From positions 124,001 through 188,000 of the forward strand of contig JAWKLJ010000002.1 in the NCBI GenBank assembly GCA_041392805.1: a DNA stretch of 64,000 bases, written 5' to 3'. How positions within the stretch are numbered: position 1 is the first letter of the stretch; each line of letters starts with the position of its first letter. The position numbers and the translations under genes are program-made. Positions 1 to 7,729 of the stretch are shown one piece after another. Below the pieces are notes generated by a model. It had not been told where the DNA came from. It worked only from the letters and a program-made list of their open reading frames with translations, and made no database searches. The stretch is from Saprospiraceae bacterium (lineage in GTDB: Bacteria; Bacteroidota; Bacteroidia; Chitinophagales; Saprospiraceae).

Positions 1-962
1 ATTACAGTAAAATAGAGGCAGGGCGGCTGGTTATTGAAAAAACGAATTTTGACATTAATGATATCATTAATAATATCTACAGAACATTTGCCCCTAAAGC
101 AAAGGAAAAGCAATTGATTTTTCAATTGGATTTGGCGGAAGATATCCCCCAATATCTTATTGGCGATCCCACACGCCTAAGTCAAATTTTAATTAACCTT
201 TTGAATAATGCTATAAAATTTACAGAAAAAGGAAAAATAAGCTTGACGGTCAAAAAGTTAAACAAGCCTACTGCTCAGCGCTGTAAAGTCTATTTTGAGG
301 TTAATGATACAGGTATCGGGATTCCTAAGGAAAAACACCGGAAAATATTTGATAGTTTTTCGCAAGCCGATGATAATACAACCCGCCTTTTTGGAGGAAC
401 AGGGCTTGGGCTAGCGATTACCAAACGACTCATCGAATTGCAAGGTGGAAGTATTAAGTTAGAAAGTGAGGTTGGGAATGGGGCCGCTTTCTCCTTTTCA
501 TTTGAATACCCCATTGGAGAGGCACCTCAAGAAAACCCGGTAGAAACGAGAAATATACTGAAACAGACTGGTATTAGTGGTGTAAAACGAATCCTGATTG
601 TGGAAGACAATATCTTTAACATCAAGGTGGTCAAGCGAATACTGAAATTCTGGGACCTGGAAATTGATGTTGCCTTGGATGGATTAGAAGCCCTGGAAAA
701 AGTAAAAGAAACGGATTATAGTGTGGTTTTAATGGATTTGCAAATGCCCAATATGGATGGTTATGAAGCCACAGCGACCATCCGAAGTTGGCAGGAAAGC
801 AAGTTTCAATCTTTACCCATTATTGCACTTTCAGCCTCAGCTATGGCTGATTTCCGGAAACGTGCCTTTGACGCAGGCATGAATGATTTTCTCACCAAAC
901 CTTTTAAACCTAAAGACTTATACCTTGCTATTGAGCGACATGCCATTAGTACCCGTGCCTAA
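1..962 (+). CDS. Hybrid sensor histidine kinase/response regulator, C-terminal part (5' end outside window)
   Basis: The reading frame is open from base 3 and the protein enters the window just after the phospho-accepting His helix (YSKIEAGRL is the tail of a DFSKIEAGKL-type H-box region). The ATPase domain follows, with an N-box around GDPTRLSQILINLLNNA, G1 DTGIGIP and G2 GGTGLGLAI. A receiver domain comes next (ILIVEDN, phospho-acceptor Asp in VVLMDLQMP at bases 735-737, Lys in TKPF). It should autophosphorylate upstream of the window and pass phosphate to its own receiver. The sensor region and input signal are not visible. The gene converges on mgsA, with 8 bp between the stop codons. There is an internal TTG at 114, but the upstream homology shows this is not the real start. 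Confidence 0.93.
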   Translation, partial: YSKIEAGRLVIEKTNFDINDIINNIYRTFAPKAKEKQLIFQLDLAEDIPQYLIGDPTRLSQILINLLNNAIKFTEKGKISLTVKKLNKPTAQRCKVYFEVNDTGIGIPKEKHRKIFDSFSQADDNTTRLFGGTGLGLAITKRLIELQGGSIKLESEVGNGAAFSFSFEYPIGEAPQENPVETRNILKQTGISGVKRILIVEDNIFNIKVVKRILKFWDLEIDVALDGLEALEKVKETDYSVVLMDLQMPNMDGYEATATIRSWQESKFQSLPIIALSASAMADFRKRAFDAGMNDFLTKPFKPKDLYLAIERHAISTRA

Positions 963-970
963 TAATGAGT

Positions 971-1333
971 CTAGAGCGTGCTGACAAGCCTGGAAGCGGT
1001 TGCAATATTAGTGGCCAAAGGAATATTCTGAACATCGCATAAGCGCATGAGCATACTTACGTCGACTTCATGTGGGTGTTTGCCAAGAGGATCCCTAAAG
1101 AAAATGACCATATCAACCTTTCCCTCTACCAATCTACTGGCGATTTGGGCATCCCCGCCGTTAGGACCGCTGAGCATCCGTTCGACCTCCAAGCCAGCAC
1201 GTTCAAGGTGCAAGCCGGTTGTCCCCGTCGCAATGAGGTTGATGCTTTTTTGCCGAAATAACTCAATGTGATCTTTGATAAATCCCACCATATCCGCTTT
1301 TTTCCCATCATGTGCTATAATCGCAATTGTCAT
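971..1333 (-). CDS. mgsA: Methylglyoxal synthase
   Basis: Converts dihydroxyacetone phosphate to methylglyoxal and phosphate, a bypass of lower glycolysis. The 120-residue protein has the family's compact single domain: AHDGKK at 7-12, phosphate-binding TGTTG at 36-40, and SGPNGGDAQI at 55-64, whose Asp61 matches the catalytic Asp of the family. RDPL at 80-83 and HPHEVDV at 86-92 carry the conserved histidine. The length is at the short end of the usual range but the domain is complete. It is transcribed away from the DUF2911 gene across a 104-bp gap that holds a perfect dyad (1391-1407). Confidence 0.95.
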   Translation of the reverse strand: MTIAIIAHDGKKADMVGFIKDHIELFRQKSINLIATGTTGLHLERAGLEVERMLSGPNGGDAQIASRLVEGKVDMVIFFRDPLGKHPHEVDVSMLMRLCDVQNIPLATNIATASRLVSTL

Positions 1334-1390
1334 TTTCTTAAGAAAGTTTTAAATAATTGAAAATAGACTACAATCCACTACTAAAATTAT

Positions 1391-1407
1391 AACTTCGCCG
1401 CGAAGTT
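1391..1407. promoter_or_regulatory. Perfect 8+1+8 dyad between divergent genes, possible operator
   Basis: AACTTCGC C GCGAAGTT is a perfect inverted repeat lying 30 bp upstream of the DUF2911 start and 57 bp from the mgsA start. It sits in the only shared upstream region of the two divergent genes. It has no following T-run, so a transcription-factor site is more likely than a terminator. The cognate regulator is unknown. Confidence 0.4.
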
Positions 1408-1437
1408 TCATATTTATGTAATTAAAACCAAGCTATA

Positions 1438-2286
1438 ATGAAAAAACTGTTCCTAAGCTTCTTTGTATTTTCCTGTTTAGCTACACAAGCTTTTGGTCAG
1501 ATCCGTACGCCCCAACCAAGCCCTACTTCCGAATTTAAACAAACGGTTGGTCTAACAGAAATTGCTGTTGTTTATTCCCGTCCAAGTATGAAAGGACGTA
1601 CCATTTTTGCAGCAGATGGTTTAGTGCCTTTTGGTGACGTTTGGCGCTTTGGTGCCAACTCTGCTACTAAAATCTCCTTTAGCGATGATGTCAAAGTGGG
1701 TGGAAAAGCCTTGAAAGGTGGTGCTTATGCTATCTTGACTAAGCCTGGTGCTAAAAGTTGGGAGATTATGTTCTACCCTTATGAAACTGGCGACTTTGGT
1801 GCCTATGTAGAAAAAACACCCGCAGCGACTGTTGCTGTTGAGGTAGCAGAACTTCCTTTTGCCGTAGAGTCTTTCAGCATGGTATTGAGCGACCTTACTA
1901 CCAATACCGCTAACCTTACTGCTTTCTGGGAAAAAACCTTAATCAATATCCCTATTGAAACAGAAGTGGAAAAAAAGGTAATGGCGGATATCGATCGAAT
2001 CATGGCAGGACCTTCTGCGAATGATTATGTTGCTGCCGCTACTTATTACCACGAAAGCGGTAAAGACCTGGAAAAGGCCTTGATGTGGATTCAAAAGGCA
2101 ACCAAGGTCGAAAAACCTGCCTTCTGGCAAGTACGCCGTGAGGCTTTGATCCTTGCTGATATGGGTAAAACCAAAGAAGCCATCGAAGCAGCTAAACAGT
2201 CCAAAGAACTGGCTGAAGCAGCAGGTAACCAAGATTATGTTCGTATGAACGAGAAGTCTATCAAAGAGTGGACAGCTAAAAAATAA
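1438..2286 (+). CDS. DUF2911 domain-containing secreted protein
   Basis: A 282-residue protein with a clear Sec signal peptide (hydrophobic 4-18, cleavage expected near AFG-Q at 20/21). Residues about 25-170 match the DUF2911 pattern familiar from Bacteroidota (TEIAVVYSRPSMKGR, VPFGDVWRFGANSAT, GGAYAILTKPG). The last ~80 residues are helical and TPR-like (YHESGKDLEKALMWIQKAT, GKTKEAIEAAKQSKELAE). The function of the family is unknown to me; the protein is expected in the periplasm. A palindromic element begins 20 bp after the stop and a strong terminator lies at 2446-2488. Confidence 0.85.
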   Translation: MKKLFLSFFVFSCLATQAFGQIRTPQPSPTSEFKQTVGLTEIAVVYSRPSMKGRTIFAADGLVPFGDVWRFGANSATKISFSDDVKVGGKALKGGAYAILTKPGAKSWEIMFYPYETGDFGAYVEKTPAATVAVEVAELPFAVESFSMVLSDLTTNTANLTAFWEKTLINIPIETEVEKKVMADIDRIMAGPSANDYVAAATYYHESGKDLEKALMWIQKATKVEKPAFWQVRREALILADMGKTKEAIEAAKQSKELAEAAGNQDYVRMNEKSIKEWTAKK

Positions 2287-2306
2287 TTGAAATAATTGTT
2301 TTATGA

Positions 2307-2429
2307 GACGGGAAAAAAATACATGATGCCACTTTTGATTCGCTAAAATTTTCAAAGCAACTGACTGCAAGGAAGTTGTGTGAAAATATTCGCGAATCTT
2401 TGAAAAAAGTGGTAGCATTTATTTCCGTC
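2307..2429 (-). repeat. MITE-like palindromic element family A, copy 1
   Basis: A 123-bp element bounded by GACGG and CCGTC with long imperfect inverted arms (CCACTTTT near the left end, AAAAAAGTGG near the right end) and no reading frame of note. It is the reverse orientation of copies at 19706 and 43198 and the same orientation as 24235. The direct repeat TTAT occurs just outside the element (2301-2304 region and 2435-2438), consistent with a target-site duplication. It lies between the DUF2911 gene and its terminator. Confidence 0.85.
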
Positions 2430-2445
2430 AAACTATTATGTCATT

Positions 2446-2488
2446 TTGCGCCTTACTGATTACAACCCAGTAAGGCGCAACTTTTTTT
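2446..2488 (+). terminator. Rho-independent terminator after DUF2911 gene
   Basis: A perfect 13-bp stem (TTGCGCCTTACTG at 2446-2458 and CAGTAAGGCGCAA at 2468-2480) with a 9-nt loop is followed by a T-run at 2482-2488. This is the typical shape of an intrinsic terminator, placed downstream of the family A element. Confidence 0.85.
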
Positions 2489-2638
2489 ACGGATTGAAAC
2501 TTGAATATTTCCCTAAACTTGAGTATCTTAGTTTTTTAATTACCCAGTACAATCCCGAACATATTCACCTTAGGTGAAGTTTACTTTGAACGACCGAGTG
2601 ATATTACCCTATGGCATTTTAACTAAATCTCAATTCCC

Positions 2639-2710
2639 ATGATCATTTTGTTCATCCTAGTGATCGTTTTACTATTATTCAAATTTGATGTAGTAAACGA
2701 AGCATTCTAA
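2639..2710 (+). CDS. Possible 23-residue single-span membrane peptide
   Basis: ATG at 2639 opens a 23-codon frame, MIILFILVIVLLLFKFDVVN and three more residues, then TAA at 2708. The first ~15 residues are purely hydrophobic, followed by a Lys and an acidic tail, which is the pattern of a tiny inner-membrane peptide. It has its own terminator directly downstream (2751-2786) and sits alone between two other transcription units. There is no homology evidence, and a chance open frame is possible. Confidence 0.3.
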   Translation: MIILFILVIVLLLFKFDVVNEAF

Positions 2711-2750
2711 GTAGATTACAACACTTTCCAATCTGCTTAAAAAAACAAAA

Positions 2751-2786
2751 AAGGATTTCACTTACCCAAGTGAAATCCTTTTTTTT
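2751..2786. terminator. Bidirectional rho-independent terminator
   Basis: A perfect 13-bp stem (AAGGATTTCACTT at 2751-2763, AAGTGAAATCCTT at 2768-2780) with an ACCC loop, an A-run on the left and a T-run on the right. It can end transcription from either side: the symporter gene on the minus strand, and any plus-strand transcript covering 2639-2710. Confidence 0.85.
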
Positions 2787-2813
2787 AGCCTTTTTGATCT
2801 AGTACAGTAGGCA

Positions 2814-4523
2814 CTAACTCACCAATTGTCGCTCCTCCCGCCCACTCAGTAACCACGCTATCACCATGACCAAAATGCAACCGATAGGATTTAACCACAA
2901 AAAAGAAATTGAAAGTACGCCATATGTATTGAGGGCAAAAAGACCTAAAATACAAGCTTCTCCAATAATAGCAGCAATGAAGACTGCATTTCCGCCTACT
3001 TTTTTCATTAAAAAAGCAACCAAAAAGATACCCAGAATGACGCCATAAAAAAGCGAACCAATGATATTTACGGCCTGAATGAGGTTTTCAAAAAGACTAG
3101 CCGTAATGGCAAATAGGAGGGCAATTGCCCCCCACACCATAGTGAAAAATTTGGAAGCTTGAAGGTAATGGCGGTCCTCCCTATTTTTTGCAAAGGATCG
3201 CTTATACAAATCAATAACAGTAGTCGTAGCAAGCGCATTCAGTTCAGAGGCCGTAGAGGACATAGCAGCCGAAAAGATAACAGCCAACAAAAGACCAATC
3301 AAACCTATGGGCAAATAATTCATGATAAAAGTGATGAAGACATAGTCTTTGTCATTATCATGTAGGTTAAGACCAGATGATTCGATAAGTGCTCCCGCTT
3401 TTTTTCTTATTTCTTTCTGTTGTTGGTGTAGGTTAAGTACTTTCTCTTGTGCCGCATCTATGGCTGCCTCATCTTTTAAACGCATGGCGTTGACCAAGGC
3501 ATTGATTTCTACCTGTTGTGCTTCAAATACCTTGGTATGATCCTCATCTAAGGCCTGATAGTCGGAATAAGAGGCTGTTTGTTCCAACTTAAGCACATTA
3601 GAAGCATTAAAATGTAGGGGAGGTTTAGAGAACAAGAAGAAGACAAAAACCATGATCCCTACAAAAAGAACCAGAAATTGCATCGGGACTTTCAGGATGC
3701 CATTAAACAACAAACCCAAACGACTTTCTGTCAATGATTTTCCGGAAAGATACCGTTGCACCTGGGATTGGTCCGTTCCAAAATAGGACAAAAATAAAAA
3801 CACCCCACCAAAAATGCCAGACCAGATATTGTATCGATTAGATAGGTCAAACTTAAAATCGACAACATTGAGCTTGCCCATTTTGCCCGCCACACCCAGC
3901 GATTCCATAAAGCTAATATTAGCTGGGAGCTCATTGGCTATAATAATGGCCGCGAACAGCATGCCACCCAGGATAACGATCATTTGCTGCTTTTGGGTGA
4001 CACTCACCGCCTTGGTTCCCCCCGCTACCGTATAAAAAGTGACGATAATGCCTATAGACAAAACCGTAATATTAAGTGACCAACCCAAAATAGTAGATAA
4101 AATGATTGCCGGTGCATAAATCGTAATCCCCGCAGCCAAACCTCTTTGAACCAAGAACAGTATGGCGGTTAGCGACCTTGTTTTTAAATCAAAACGCCCT
4201 TCCAGGTATTCGTAAGCCGTATAGACCTTTAAATTATAATATATGGGCAGGAAAAATACACAGATAATGACCATGGCAATCGGTAACCCAAAATAAAATT
4301 GGGCAAACCCCATCCCATCATTATAGGCTTGACCCGGGGTCGACAAAAAAGTAATGGCACTTGCTTGGGTCGCCATTACAGACAAACCAATAGTCCACCA
4401 CTTCAGGTCTCTGTCACCCAACAGATAACTTTGAACATTATTGATGTTTCGGGTTTTTGCAACCCCATATACTACGATACCTAGAAGGGTACCCAGCATG
4501 ATTGTCCAATCAAGTAAATGCAT
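2814..4523 (-). CDS. Sodium:solute symporter (SSS family)
   Basis: A 569-residue inner-membrane transporter of the SSS fold with about 13 hydrophobic spans. It starts directly in the first span (MHLLDWTIMLGTLLG) and shows SSS hallmarks such as LSVMATQASAITFLSTPG at 48-64 and the FGTDQSQVQRYLSGKSL segment at 248-264. The substrate cannot be read from sequence; sugars, acids and vitamins are all possible. Residues about 301-393 form an unusual hydrophilic, partly coiled-coil insert between spans (rich in Glu, Gln, Ala). A 52-residue membrane protein is encoded just upstream on the same strand and is probably its operon partner. Confidence 0.92.
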   Translation of the reverse strand: MHLLDWTIMLGTLLGIVVYGVAKTRNINNVQSYLLGDRDLKWWTIGLSVMATQASAITFLSTPGQAYNDGMGFAQFYFGLPIAMVIICVFFLPIYYNLKVYTAYEYLEGRFDLKTRSLTAILFLVQRGLAAGITIYAPAIILSTILGWSLNITVLSIGIIVTFYTVAGGTKAVSVTQKQQMIVILGGMLFAAIIIANELPANISFMESLGVAGKMGKLNVVDFKFDLSNRYNIWSGIFGGVFLFLSYFGTDQSQVQRYLSGKSLTESRLGLLFNGILKVPMQFLVLFVGIMVFVFFLFSKPPLHFNASNVLKLEQTASYSDYQALDEDHTKVFEAQQVEINALVNAMRLKDEAAIDAAQEKVLNLHQQQKEIRKKAGALIESSGLNLHDNDKDYVFITFIMNYLPIGLIGLLLAVIFSAAMSSTASELNALATTTVIDLYKRSFAKNREDRHYLQASKFFTMVWGAIALLFAITASLFENLIQAVNIIGSLFYGVILGIFLVAFLMKKVGGNAVFIAAIIGEACILGLFALNTYGVLSISFLWLNPIGCILVMVIAWLLSGREERQLVS

Positions 4524-4574
4524 TAGTCGTTTGTCATTTCAAAATTACCTTTGATGGTAATTCGGTTAAGGTAA

Positions 4575-4733
4575 TCAGGAAAAGGCCCTGGTGAATAAGA
4601 AGAATAATAAAATGATAAAGGTATGAGAGAGGAGTACAAATAGATATAATTGATTCCAGGAACGGAAAATGGGAGGTTTCTCTTCTGGAGCATTGTTTGA
4701 GTTAAAAGCTGATGATTCCATTTGTTGTTGCAT
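4575..4733 (-). CDS. 52-residue single-span membrane protein upstream of the symporter
   Basis: ATG on the minus strand at 4733 opens a 52-codon frame ending in TGA at 4575. The protein has a hydrophilic N-terminus (residues 1-22), the segment PIFRSWNQLYLFVLLSHTFI, and one strong transmembrane span at about 29-48 ending in RAFS. I recall short proteins with an RSWNQ-like pre-span motif and one span next to sodium:solute symporters in Bacteroidota; that match is from memory, not a search. It lies 51 bp upstream of the symporter on the same strand, so a role as an accessory subunit or assembly factor is plausible but inferred. Confidence 0.65.
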   Translation of the reverse strand: MQQQMESSAFNSNNAPEEKPPIFRSWNQLYLFVLLSHTFIILLFFLFTRAFS

Positions 4734-4884
4734 TTATTTTAGACGGCTACTTGCATGGCAGAAGAAGATCATACTCAATTCCTGCTTTTAATGGCAGGGG
4801 AATGGTCATACAAACCAACGCAATTCATCAAAAATAAGAACCCACTGCATTTATCCTGCCACACCCCTCAAATTTAACCTGCTC

Positions 4885-5550
4885 TTAACTTTTAACGGCT
4901 AAGTCTAACTTTGCAATCACTGTCACATTTCCCTTCACCTTATCTCCTATACTCACCTGGATATGTGCATCCAAGGGCAAAAATAGGTCAACCCGCGATC
5001 CAAATTTTATAAAGCCCATTTCTCCCCCCTGCAAAACCTCGTCTCCTTTTTTTAGATAATTTTTAATGCGACGAGCTACTGCCCCTGCGATTTGTCGTAG
5101 TAGTATTTCTGCTTCACCATTATCAATGACTACCGTCGTGCGCTCGTTCTCCGTAGAGGATTTGGGATGCCACGCCACCAGGTATTTGCCTGGATGATAC
5201 TTCACATACTTTACAATTCCACTCACCGGATTCCTATTGACGTGAACATTGGTTGGCGACATGAAAATAGATACTTGCAATCGCTTGGTCTTAAAGTACT
5301 CAGGTTCTTCAGCTTCTTCGATGACAACGATTTTTCCATCTGCTGGTGCATATACCAGGTTTTCATCTGCCGCAGCAATCGTTCGTTGTGGGTTTCTAAA
5401 AAACTGTAAAATCAAACCAAATAAAATAAGCGAAGTAACAATCGAAAAACTTAAAGCGCTTGAAATAAAGCGATAAACCACAAAATTTAGTAGGATCAAA
5501 AACAAACTGACCATCGCCAGCATTAGTATTCCTTCCTTATGTATTCTCAT
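4885..5550 (-). CDS. psd: Phosphatidylserine decarboxylase
   Basis: Makes phosphatidylethanolamine from phosphatidylserine. The start chosen at 5550 (MRIHKEGILM) matches the usual N-terminus of the short Psd type; a longer frame up to 5586 runs toward a hairpin repeat and is unlikely. Two hydrophobic spans lie at about 8-28 and 32-50, then APADGKIVV at 68-76, the histidine-containing SPTNVHVNRNPVSG at 98-111, and the self-cleavage site FGS at 183-185 where the Ser becomes the pyruvoyl group. The 221-residue length fits this class. It lies downstream of cdsA on the same strand, giving a phospholipid synthesis set. Confidence 0.95.
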   Translation of the reverse strand: MRIHKEGILMLAMVSLFLILLNFVVYRFISSALSFSIVTSLILFGLILQFFRNPQRTIAAADENLVYAPADGKIVVIEEAEEPEYFKTKRLQVSIFMSPTNVHVNRNPVSGIVKYVKYHPGKYLVAWHPKSSTENERTTVVIDNGEAEILLRQIAGAVARRIKNYLKKGDEVLQGGEMGFIKFGSRVDLFLPLDAHIQVSIGDKVKGNVTVIAKLDLAVKS

Positions 5551-5586
5551 TCTTTCTAAATTTTTTTTCCCTTTAGTCCTCGCCAC

Positions 5587-5631
5587 ACATCAGAAGTTAT
5601 CTGGGAATTGGCCTGGTTAAACTTTTGATGT
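5587..5631. repeat. Hairpin repeat family D, copy 1
   Basis: ACATCAGAAGTT at 5587-5598 pairs with AAACTTTTGATGT at 5619-5631 around a ~20-nt loop. The same arms recur at 17367-17413 and 39669-39716, and in diverged form at 47345-47393. It lies between cdsA and psd. Confidence 0.75.
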
Positions 5632-5639
5632 CGGCCCAC

Positions 5640-5765
5640 TCCACCCAACCTTCCCGACTTTCAACTTCCGACTTCCCGACTTCCGACTTCCGACTTCCCG
5701 ACTTCCGACTTCCGACTTCCCGACTTTCGACTTCCCGACTTCCCGACTTCCGACTTTCAACTTCC
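5640..5765. repeat. Low-complexity CTTCCGA/CTTCCCGA tandem array
   Basis: About 125 bp built from 7- and 8-base units of the type CTTCCGA and CTTCCCGA, with occasional CTTTCAA variants. It fills the space between the hairpin repeat and the cdsA stop codon. Related arrays occur at 21538-21618, 47438-47474 and 51549-51575. No coding role is seen. Confidence 0.9.
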
Positions 5766-6602
5766 TCACCTCACCCACAACAAATAAGCAGCGGCAAAAG
5801 GCAGCATAAATATAAAACCATCAAAACGATCTAAAAAGCCACCATGCCCTGGCAATAAGCTACCCGAATCTTTGATTTTATGACTGCGTTTGAGCATGGA
5901 TTCAACCAAATCTCCCAGGCTGCCAAAAATAATAACAATAATGGCAAGTACGAGCCAATTGACCAGATGAAGTTCCTTGATATAAACACTTAGGATATAA
6001 GCAATAATCAAGGTGCCAACAGCTCCCCCCATCGTCCCTTCCCAGGTCTTTTTTGGAGATATTCTGGGGAAAAGAGGGGTCTTACCAATTTGTGAGCCGA
6101 CCAGATATGCGATGGTATCGTTTGACCAAGTTAGCAAAAGTAAGCCAAAAATGGTTTGTACATAAAAATGATCACCCGAAAAAGCTATAAAATCGAGTAA
6201 GGCAAACGGAATGCCAATATAAAAAACGCCTAATATCAAATAAGCAATATTGGTAAAAGGCGTATCTGAGTCTGCATATAACTCATATACAAAAGATAAA
6301 AATACAAATGGTGAAAATAATAAAGAGGAAATAATAATAAATGCCTCTCTATTAGGGATGAGATTGAGCTGGACAATGGAGGTCAGAATAAAAGGCATAA
6401 TACCAAGTCCCAGGCCAATGATTTTTCTGAAGAAGTCTTTTTTGTTGTCCTTTTCCAAGACCAGCCCCAAATACTCCCACAAACACAGGCCTGTAATCAA
6501 GGAAAAAAGAGCGACAAAAGAATAATGCCCTCCAAAGAGCCCTCCAAGGACCACAATGACAAAAATAAGGGCCGTAAATGCCCGTTTAACCAATCCGTTC
6601 AT
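5766..6602 (-). CDS. cdsA: Phosphatidate cytidylyltransferase (CDP-diglyceride synthase)
   Basis: Makes CDP-diacylglycerol from CTP and phosphatidic acid, the entry point to phospholipid synthesis. The 278-residue protein has multiple membrane spans. In the C-terminal half it carries SPKKTWEGTMGGA and the signature region GSLLPGHGGFLDRFDGFIF that holds the conserved acidic metal-binding residues. Its start overlaps the end of the upstream CPBP protease gene by 17 bp and psd follows downstream, so the three are likely co-transcribed. Confidence 0.95.
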   Translation of the reverse strand: MNGLVKRAFTALIFVIVVLGGLFGGHYSFVALFSLITGLCLWEYLGLVLEKDNKKDFFRKIIGLGLGIMPFILTSIVQLNLIPNREAFIIISSLLFSPFVFLSFVYELYADSDTPFTNIAYLILGVFYIGIPFALLDFIAFSGDHFYVQTIFGLLLLTWSNDTIAYLVGSQIGKTPLFPRISPKKTWEGTMGGAVGTLIIAYILSVYIKELHLVNWLVLAIIVIIFGSLGDLVESMLKRSHKIKDSGSLLPGHGGFLDRFDGFIFMLPFAAAYLLWVR

Positions 6603-7506
6603 ACAAAGTTTCGTCTTGAGTTATTTTGTGTTGGGAAAGATACCAGCCACCTGCTATCAAAAAGAGTAGCGATCCCAAGCCTAACCATAGGTTGGGCATT
6701 TCAGTCTGTCCACTCAGATTTTCCATTTCTGCTTTATATAGATAATAGGCCACAATCTGCATGCCATTATAAAAAAGGTGGATAAGAATGGGAATCCATA
6801 GGTTGCGACTCCAATAATATAGATAGCCCAGTACAGCCCCCAAGATAAGCCTTGGAATAAATCCCTCAAATTGGAAATGAAATGCACTGAAAATAAAGGA
6901 AGCTATCCAAATCGCAGCATGTGGATATTTCATCCTTTTGACCAATTCCCGCTGAATGATACCCCTGAAAACCAATTCTTCCCCAATGGCAGGAACCAAA
7001 GCCATGACCGCCAAGGTAAAAAACAATTCCCAGATACTATTCATGGTCAATAAGCCTGCTATCATATCTTCCGCCTGGTTTTCTAAGCTAGTGGCCCATT
7101 CGGGCAAGGGAAGCTGCTGATTGACCCAAAAGCTCACTTGGGTAAATGGAAAAGAAAGCAAAAGCCAAATAATCCCACCAAAAATAAAAAAAAGGGTAGG
7201 GGATTTAGCCAAATGAAGCTTGGAAAGCCATTCTCTTTTATAAAAAAGGTAGGCCGTTATCAAGGCTGGGAGCGTAAACGTTGCAAGGTGACTAAGCAGG
7301 TTAACCGTTCTGAAAAATTGACGCTCACTTAAAGGGGTTTGGGTATTTATTTCTTGCATAGCTGTTAGTGAAATACCCCATACCTGACTCATTAACAAAC
7401 TTAGCAGGGAGCCAAGTAAGGCCCCAATCACCATACTGATAAAAAGAAAAATAAACACCATTAATAACGGTATTTTAGAGGGAGTTGGTGATAAGGAAGG
7501 ATCCAT
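6586..7506 (-). CDS. CPBP family intramembrane glutamic endopeptidase
   Basis: A 306-residue membrane protein with about seven hydrophobic spans. It has the Abi/CPBP motifs: EE at 176-177 followed by Arg181 in GEELVFRGII, FHFQFEGF at 209-216, and HLFYNGM at 243-249. The family contains CAAX-processing-like proteases; the substrate here is unknown. It is the first gene of the cpbp-cdsA-psd set. The start at 7506 gives a short polar N-terminus (MDPSLSPTPS) before the first span. A 160-bp inverted-repeat element lies directly upstream. Confidence 0.9.
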   Translation of the reverse strand: MDPSLSPTPSKIPLLMVFIFLFISMVIGALLGSLLSLLMSQVWGISLTAMQEINTQTPLSERQFFRTVNLLSHLATFTLPALITAYLFYKREWLSKLHLAKSPTLFFIFGGIIWLLLSFPFTQVSFWVNQQLPLPEWATSLENQAEDMIAGLLTMNSIWELFFTLAVMALVPAIGEELVFRGIIQRELVKRMKYPHAAIWIASFIFSAFHFQFEGFIPRLILGAVLGYLYYWSRNLWIPILIHLFYNGMQIVAYYLYKAEMENLSGQTEMPNLWLGLGSLLFLIAGGWYLSQHKITQDETLYERIG

Positions 7507-7533
7507 GCTTGTATTTTTTTATTTTTGCAGCCT

Positions 7534-7693
7534 AGGAACGTTCGAATAATAAGTTCGACAATTATGGGTCGGCTATTTTGTGACCAGGCGAGCCCAAAAA
7601 CGCAGGCATAGTGAAGCTACGGCGAGTATTTTGGGCGAAGCATGGTCACAAAAGAGGCAGCCATAAAGTCGAAGTTATTGTTTGAACGTTCCT
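7534..7693. repeat. 160-bp inverted-repeat element (family C)
   Basis: The ends AGGAACGTTC (7534-7543) and GAACGTTCCT (7684-7693) are perfect inverted repeats. Imperfect pairing continues inward: TTCGAC with GTCGAA, TATGG with CCATA, TTTTGTGACCA with TGGTCACAAAA, and CCCAAAA with TTTTGGG. The central ~25 bp are unpaired. It separates the divergent CPBP and pdxJ genes and carries no reading frame. This is a MITE-like architecture, with only one copy in the window. Confidence 0.75.
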
Positions 7694-7729
7694 TAAGCCG
7701 GTGCTAAAATAATTAATTAACTTAGATCA

